NCBI GenBank assembly: GCA_041300865.1
Contig: JBFYTF010000448.1
Span: 1 to 24,472 of the forward strand
Length of the DNA stretch: 24,472 nt
Direction: 5' to 3'
Origin: JAAYZQ01 sp041300865
GTDB taxonomy: Bacteria; Chloroflexota; Anaerolineae; JAAYZQ01
A program made the translations under genes and the position numbers. Position 1 is the stretch's first letter, and each line of letters opens with the position of its first letter. The notes beneath the pieces were generated by a model that was not told the origin of the DNA, made no database searches, and was given only the letters and a program-made list of their open reading frames with translations. Positions 22,301-24,472 of this stretch are shown piece by piece.

Positions 22301-24472
22301 ACGTGGTACGTCTACAGCGACAACCAGGACACGCCCACGCCCTACTGGAACCAAGCGCCGGGCAGCAAGGGGGAGCTGCGGGGCGTGCGGCGGGTGCTGG
22401 ACCAGAACACGTGGCAGATGGTGGACACCCGCTACCGGCACGATGCCTACGGCAACGTGACCCACGAGACGCTGTACAACAGCTACGGCGACTATCACAA
22501 CTGGGCCTCGCTCTACCCGCGAACCACAACGACGACCTACGAGAGCAAACACCACACCCTGCCGGAGCGGGTCGTAGGGCCGACAGCGGGGAGCTACACG
22601 CCCACGGAAGTCCGCGAGTACTACGAGTTCAACGAGTCGAGCCCGACCACCGGGGCGGGGCTGCCGGGGCAGCTCAAGCGGGTGTGGGATTTCAACAACG
22701 ACGACAGCAGCTGGTACCTGTATGACGTCTTCGGACGGCTGACCCACACCTGGAGCCCGGGGCACACGGCGTTCAACACGGCGGTTGCGACTACGGTGCG
22801 GGAGTACGCGCCCAACGGCACGCTGCCCGCCTGGGTGCGGTCGCGGCAGCGGGACGACGCGGACACGGGCACGGCGACCTACCTGGACGCCTGGACCGTC
22901 TACGACGGGTTAGGGCGGGTGCTCCAGACCCAGGCGGAGAGCGAGCAAGCGGGGACGCTCATCCTGACCAGCCGGGAGTACGACGCTGTGGGCCAAGTGG
23001 CGAAGGAGAGCGTGCCCTACGAGGCGGCGCAGGCGGGCGGGAGCTACATCGCGCCGGTGTGGCCGGATCGGGACTACACGTCCATGACGTACGACGCCTT
23101 GGGCCGGCCGGTGCAGACGATCAACCCGGACAGGATCTCTGACGTGACGGTCGAATACGGCTACACCAGTTACGGCCTGTACGCCCGGACGTGGGACGAG
23201 AACGACCACCGGAAGGTGCATTTCACCGACCCCTTCGGGCGGATGGTGCGGGTGCACGAGTGGTGGGGCACGGGCGGCAGTGACTACTATATCACGAACT
23301 ACAACTACGACGTGGCCGACAACCTGGAGATGGTGACCGACGCGGCGGGGAACACGACGGAAATGGAGTACGACAAGTTAGGGCGCAAGACGTGGATGTC
23401 GGATCCCGACATGGGGGAGTGGGTCTATGAGTACAACGCCGTGGGCAACCTGAAGACCCAGGATGGGCCTGAAGTGGGGACCGTCGACAAAATGGGATTC
23501 ACCTACGATATCCTGAACCGGATGACGTTCAAGGACTATCCCACGGGCTCGGACGTGAGCTACCAGTACGACAACGTCAAGGGCGACGCGCTGACCAAGA
23601 ACAGTTGGGGCCGGCTGCGTGTCATGTACATGGGCAGCGAGGCGAGCAACGGGCGCCTGTACGAGTATGACAACCGGGGGCGAACGGTCAAGGAGCAGGT
23701 CAAGATCGACAGTGTGACCTACGATACCCTGTATGCCTACGACGCCGCTGACCGGGTCAAGGCCATGACCTACCCCGGCGGCGAAGCCGTGACCACCGTC
23801 TACAATGACCAGGGCTTGCCGCAGACGCTGACCGGCTCCCAGGCGTACGTCATCGAGGCGGGCTACAACGCCTTGGGACAGAAGAAGCGCTACACCCTCG
23901 GCAACGGCGCGGTGACCACCTGGACCTACTACGGCGAGAGCCCGGTCGAAAACTATCCTTCCTTCCGACTGTGGGAGGTGAGCACCACGGTGGGCGGCGT
24001 GGACCGGCAGAAGCTGCACTACGGTTACGATGCCGCGGGGAACGTGACGAGCATCGAAGACCTGACGGTGCTGGGCGGTACCCAGACCCAGACCTTCACC
24101 TACGATGCCCTCGACAGGCTGCTGACGGCGAACGCTGCCGGTGGCAGCGCCGGGCAGGGGCAGTACGGCGAGAGCTACGTCTACAACAGCATCGGCAACA
24201 TGACGAGCAAGGGGGGCGTGACCTACAACTACAACTACTCGGACCACAAGCACGCGGTCAGCAGCACCACCGCCGGCGGAGCCTTCAGCTATGACGCCGC
24301 GGGGAATATGACCAGCCGCAAGTTGACCACCGCCGGCCCGACCTACACCCAGGTGTGGAATGCCGAGAACAGGCTGGCGTCGGTGACGGTCAGCGGCGCC
24401 ACGACCAACCTTGTGTACGACGGCAACGGGACGCTGGTCAAGAAGGCGGTGGTTGGCGGGCAGACGACGGTG
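19313..24472 (+). CDS. Secreted DUF11 / ZU5-like / SpvB-like / RHS (YD-repeat) protein, C-terminus outside window
   Basis: Open for 1720 codons without a stop to the right edge, so partial. The ATG has GGAGG 7 nt upstream. Residues 1-42 form a signal peptide (Arg-rich start, VGVLLNVLVVLSLVLG core, SQA/RSA as cleavage candidates). A Thr/Pro linker (73-100) leads to a DUF11 domain (about 110-210), a ZU5-like domain (about 230-362, SGGVLHSADGQVEVRFPPGA) and an SpvB/Tc-toxin-like N-terminal segment (about 383-443, WVGVGWTLDVGRI). A Cys-containing middle region follows, and from about 1043 onward come some 18 YD/RHS repeats (YDALGRPVQTI, YDAAGNVTSIED, YNSIGNMTSKGG and similar). RHS proteins form a shell that often carries a variable C-terminal toxin or binding domain; here that end is not visible. 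The repeats themselves do not prove a toxin. Likely role: a large exported surface or secreted protein. Confidence 0.88.
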   Translation, partial: MQRRPPKRGPCRTGPPWQVGVLLNVLVVLSLVLGPVSQARSAPPGTIQAVALAPAGPAPESDPALLQLATDSITPTATLTVTPTVTPTVAPTLTPTPAGMPAEPFIPVLSLVKTASARSAEPGAVVTFTLVARNDGAGPAPDLLVEDRLPKGLAYLPGSALGGKYDPETGVVAWPLPVLDAGQAVSLSLAARVEAQAGETLTNTALLAGGASEDEAPVAASAAVYVSAADIIRPESGGVLHSADGQVEVRFPPGAVSQDVAVSHRPLPPVDLPADQHLFYRFELDARTVSDAAVPVAEFRQPVTLTVIYSDSQVYGMIEEDVQLVHWDEEASVWQPVPSTLDVKANMLTAQLSHFSPYALLGTDEVFFLPRIEAGQVSQFTGDASFSYELEVPAGAGGMKVPLTLQYSSGIPNGLVKPAIGPDINTDTGWVGVGWTLDVGRIEAPDNPNLTMNGLSGDLQNLSDTTTNCDGLQNAKFREHTLKNVQFNRIQSCRIEDKSRGVWGQGKWEVWAKDGTRYTFGSSDYQPLSGSQCEAFGLDPGVACGTGSRLYLQRTSDGYTYNDYLAWKLDKITDPHGNTVEIQYVIFPKDGDTRFLKESYPWRIWYTKNTTAGDNHAEYMVEFHFSDKEWDKKGDKNYAETGFYLHQVDVWFYGNPSNPSERVLVRQYRLAYSIFLLIQGTYWLQSITQYALNPQQQYVSLPATSFTQALQPIKWRADGQEQTVSRPFLVTVTNGYEGTLGFTYTPFACYDYTYPSEVGYQTSTCAAYAAGRRLWSQRQVVYQRSLAPGAGGTTMSSTYAYQNADVKWKRNPPSSCLGTEACFEAFIGFVTVQETNPDIRWVETQFHDTNGVPKDDQKKGRVLRTDVKDSQNGTLYAQTTTSYDVYTNGWPVGVQFVYASNVIEKTCGDGGCQSKKTLYHYDAKWQNCGGTGTVQYGNLTRVEEFASDTAATPYRTTIKAYCPNSTDWIVDRVALESLYEGQVDDINPPLNMLQSRTWYVYSDNQDTPTPYWNQAPGSKGELRGVRRVLDQNTWQMVDTRYRHDAYGNVTHETLYNSYGDYHNWASLYPRTTTTTYESKHHTLPERVVGPTAGSYTPTEVREYYEFNESSPTTGAGLPGQLKRVWDFNNDDSSWYLYDVFGRLTHTWSPGHTAFNTAVATTVREYAPNGTLPAWVRSRQRDDADTGTATYLDAWTVYDGLGRVLQTQAESEQAGTLILTSREYDAVGQVAKESVPYEAAQAGGSYIAPVWPDRDYTSMTYDALGRPVQTINPDRISDVTVEYGYTSYGLYARTWDENDHRKVHFTDPFGRMVRVHEWWGTGGSDYYITNYNYDVADNLEMVTDAAGNTTEMEYDKLGRKTWMSDPDMGEWVYEYNAVGNLKTQDGPEVGTVDKMGFTYDILNRMTFKDYPTGSDVSYQYDNVKGDALTKNSWGRLRVMYMGSEASNGRLYEYDNRGRTVKEQVKIDSVTYDTLYAYDAADRVKAMTYPGGEAVTTVYNDQGLPQTLTGSQAYVIEAGYNALGQKKRYTLGNGAVTTWTYYGESPVENYPSFRLWEVSTTVGGVDRQKLHYGYDAAGNVTSIEDLTVLGGTQTQTFTYDALDRLLTANAAGGSAGQGQYGESYVYNSIGNMTSKGGVTYNYNYSDHKHAVSSTTAGGAFSYDAAGNMTSRKLTTAGPTYTQVWNAENRLASVTVSGATTNLVYDGNGTLVKKAVVGGQTTV

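Noticed and set aside
1..24472. CRISPR array, insertion sequence, prophage or tRNA/rRNA genes
   Set aside because: No regularly spaced direct repeats, transposase or integrase motifs, or RNA gene features were seen when reading the window.

Overview
This is a GC-rich bacterial window densely packed with genes in tight operons. The best taxonomic guess is a Chloroflexota (Anaerolineae-like) bacterium. That is inference from the mix of a 14-subunit-type complex I, an acyl-CoA carboxyltransferase/OadG-like/biotinyl-protein cluster, a shikimate kinase-dehydroquinate synthase fusion, and a huge secreted DUF11/RHS protein. No rRNA or tRNA is present to confirm it.

Layout: (1) 2-3695 (+): the end of the nuo operon (nuoL 3' end, nuoM, nuoN), closed by a good intrinsic terminator, then a 67-aa Cys/Gly-rich membrane mini-protein. 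(2) 7115-4013 (-): a GyrI-like effector-binding protein, then a promoter and a four-gene unit (acyl-CoA carboxyltransferase, Nudix hydrolase, OadG-like membrane subunit, biotin carrier). (3) 7704-8711 (+): a WYL-family regulator divergent from the GyrI-like gene, with two nested, nearly concentric palindromes between them. (4) 8753-19156 (+): a sigma70-type promoter and a ten-gene aromatic operon, aroH-pheA-aroF-tyrA-aroA-aroE-tyrS-aroC-aroK/B-aroQ. It holds every enzyme from DAHP synthase to chorismate, both branches to phenylpyruvate and 4-hydroxyphenylpyruvate, and tyrosyl-tRNA synthetase. (5) 19313 to the window edge (+): an open reading frame of 1720 codons for a secreted DUF11-ZU5-like-SpvB-like-RHS/YD-repeat protein whose C-terminus lies outside the window.

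The most interesting element is the leader of the aromatic operon (8782-9067). It encodes a 55-codon peptide with its own strong ribosome-binding site and a Tyr-Ser-Phe-Tyr-Phe-Tyr codon cluster. A hairpin follows at once, then a possible antiterminator and a clear intrinsic terminator just before aroH. Together these fit a ribosome-mediated transcription attenuator that senses charged tRNA-Tyr and tRNA-Phe and controls an operon that makes Phe and Tyr precursors and charges tRNA-Tyr. The model comes from reading the sequence and has not been computed or tested.
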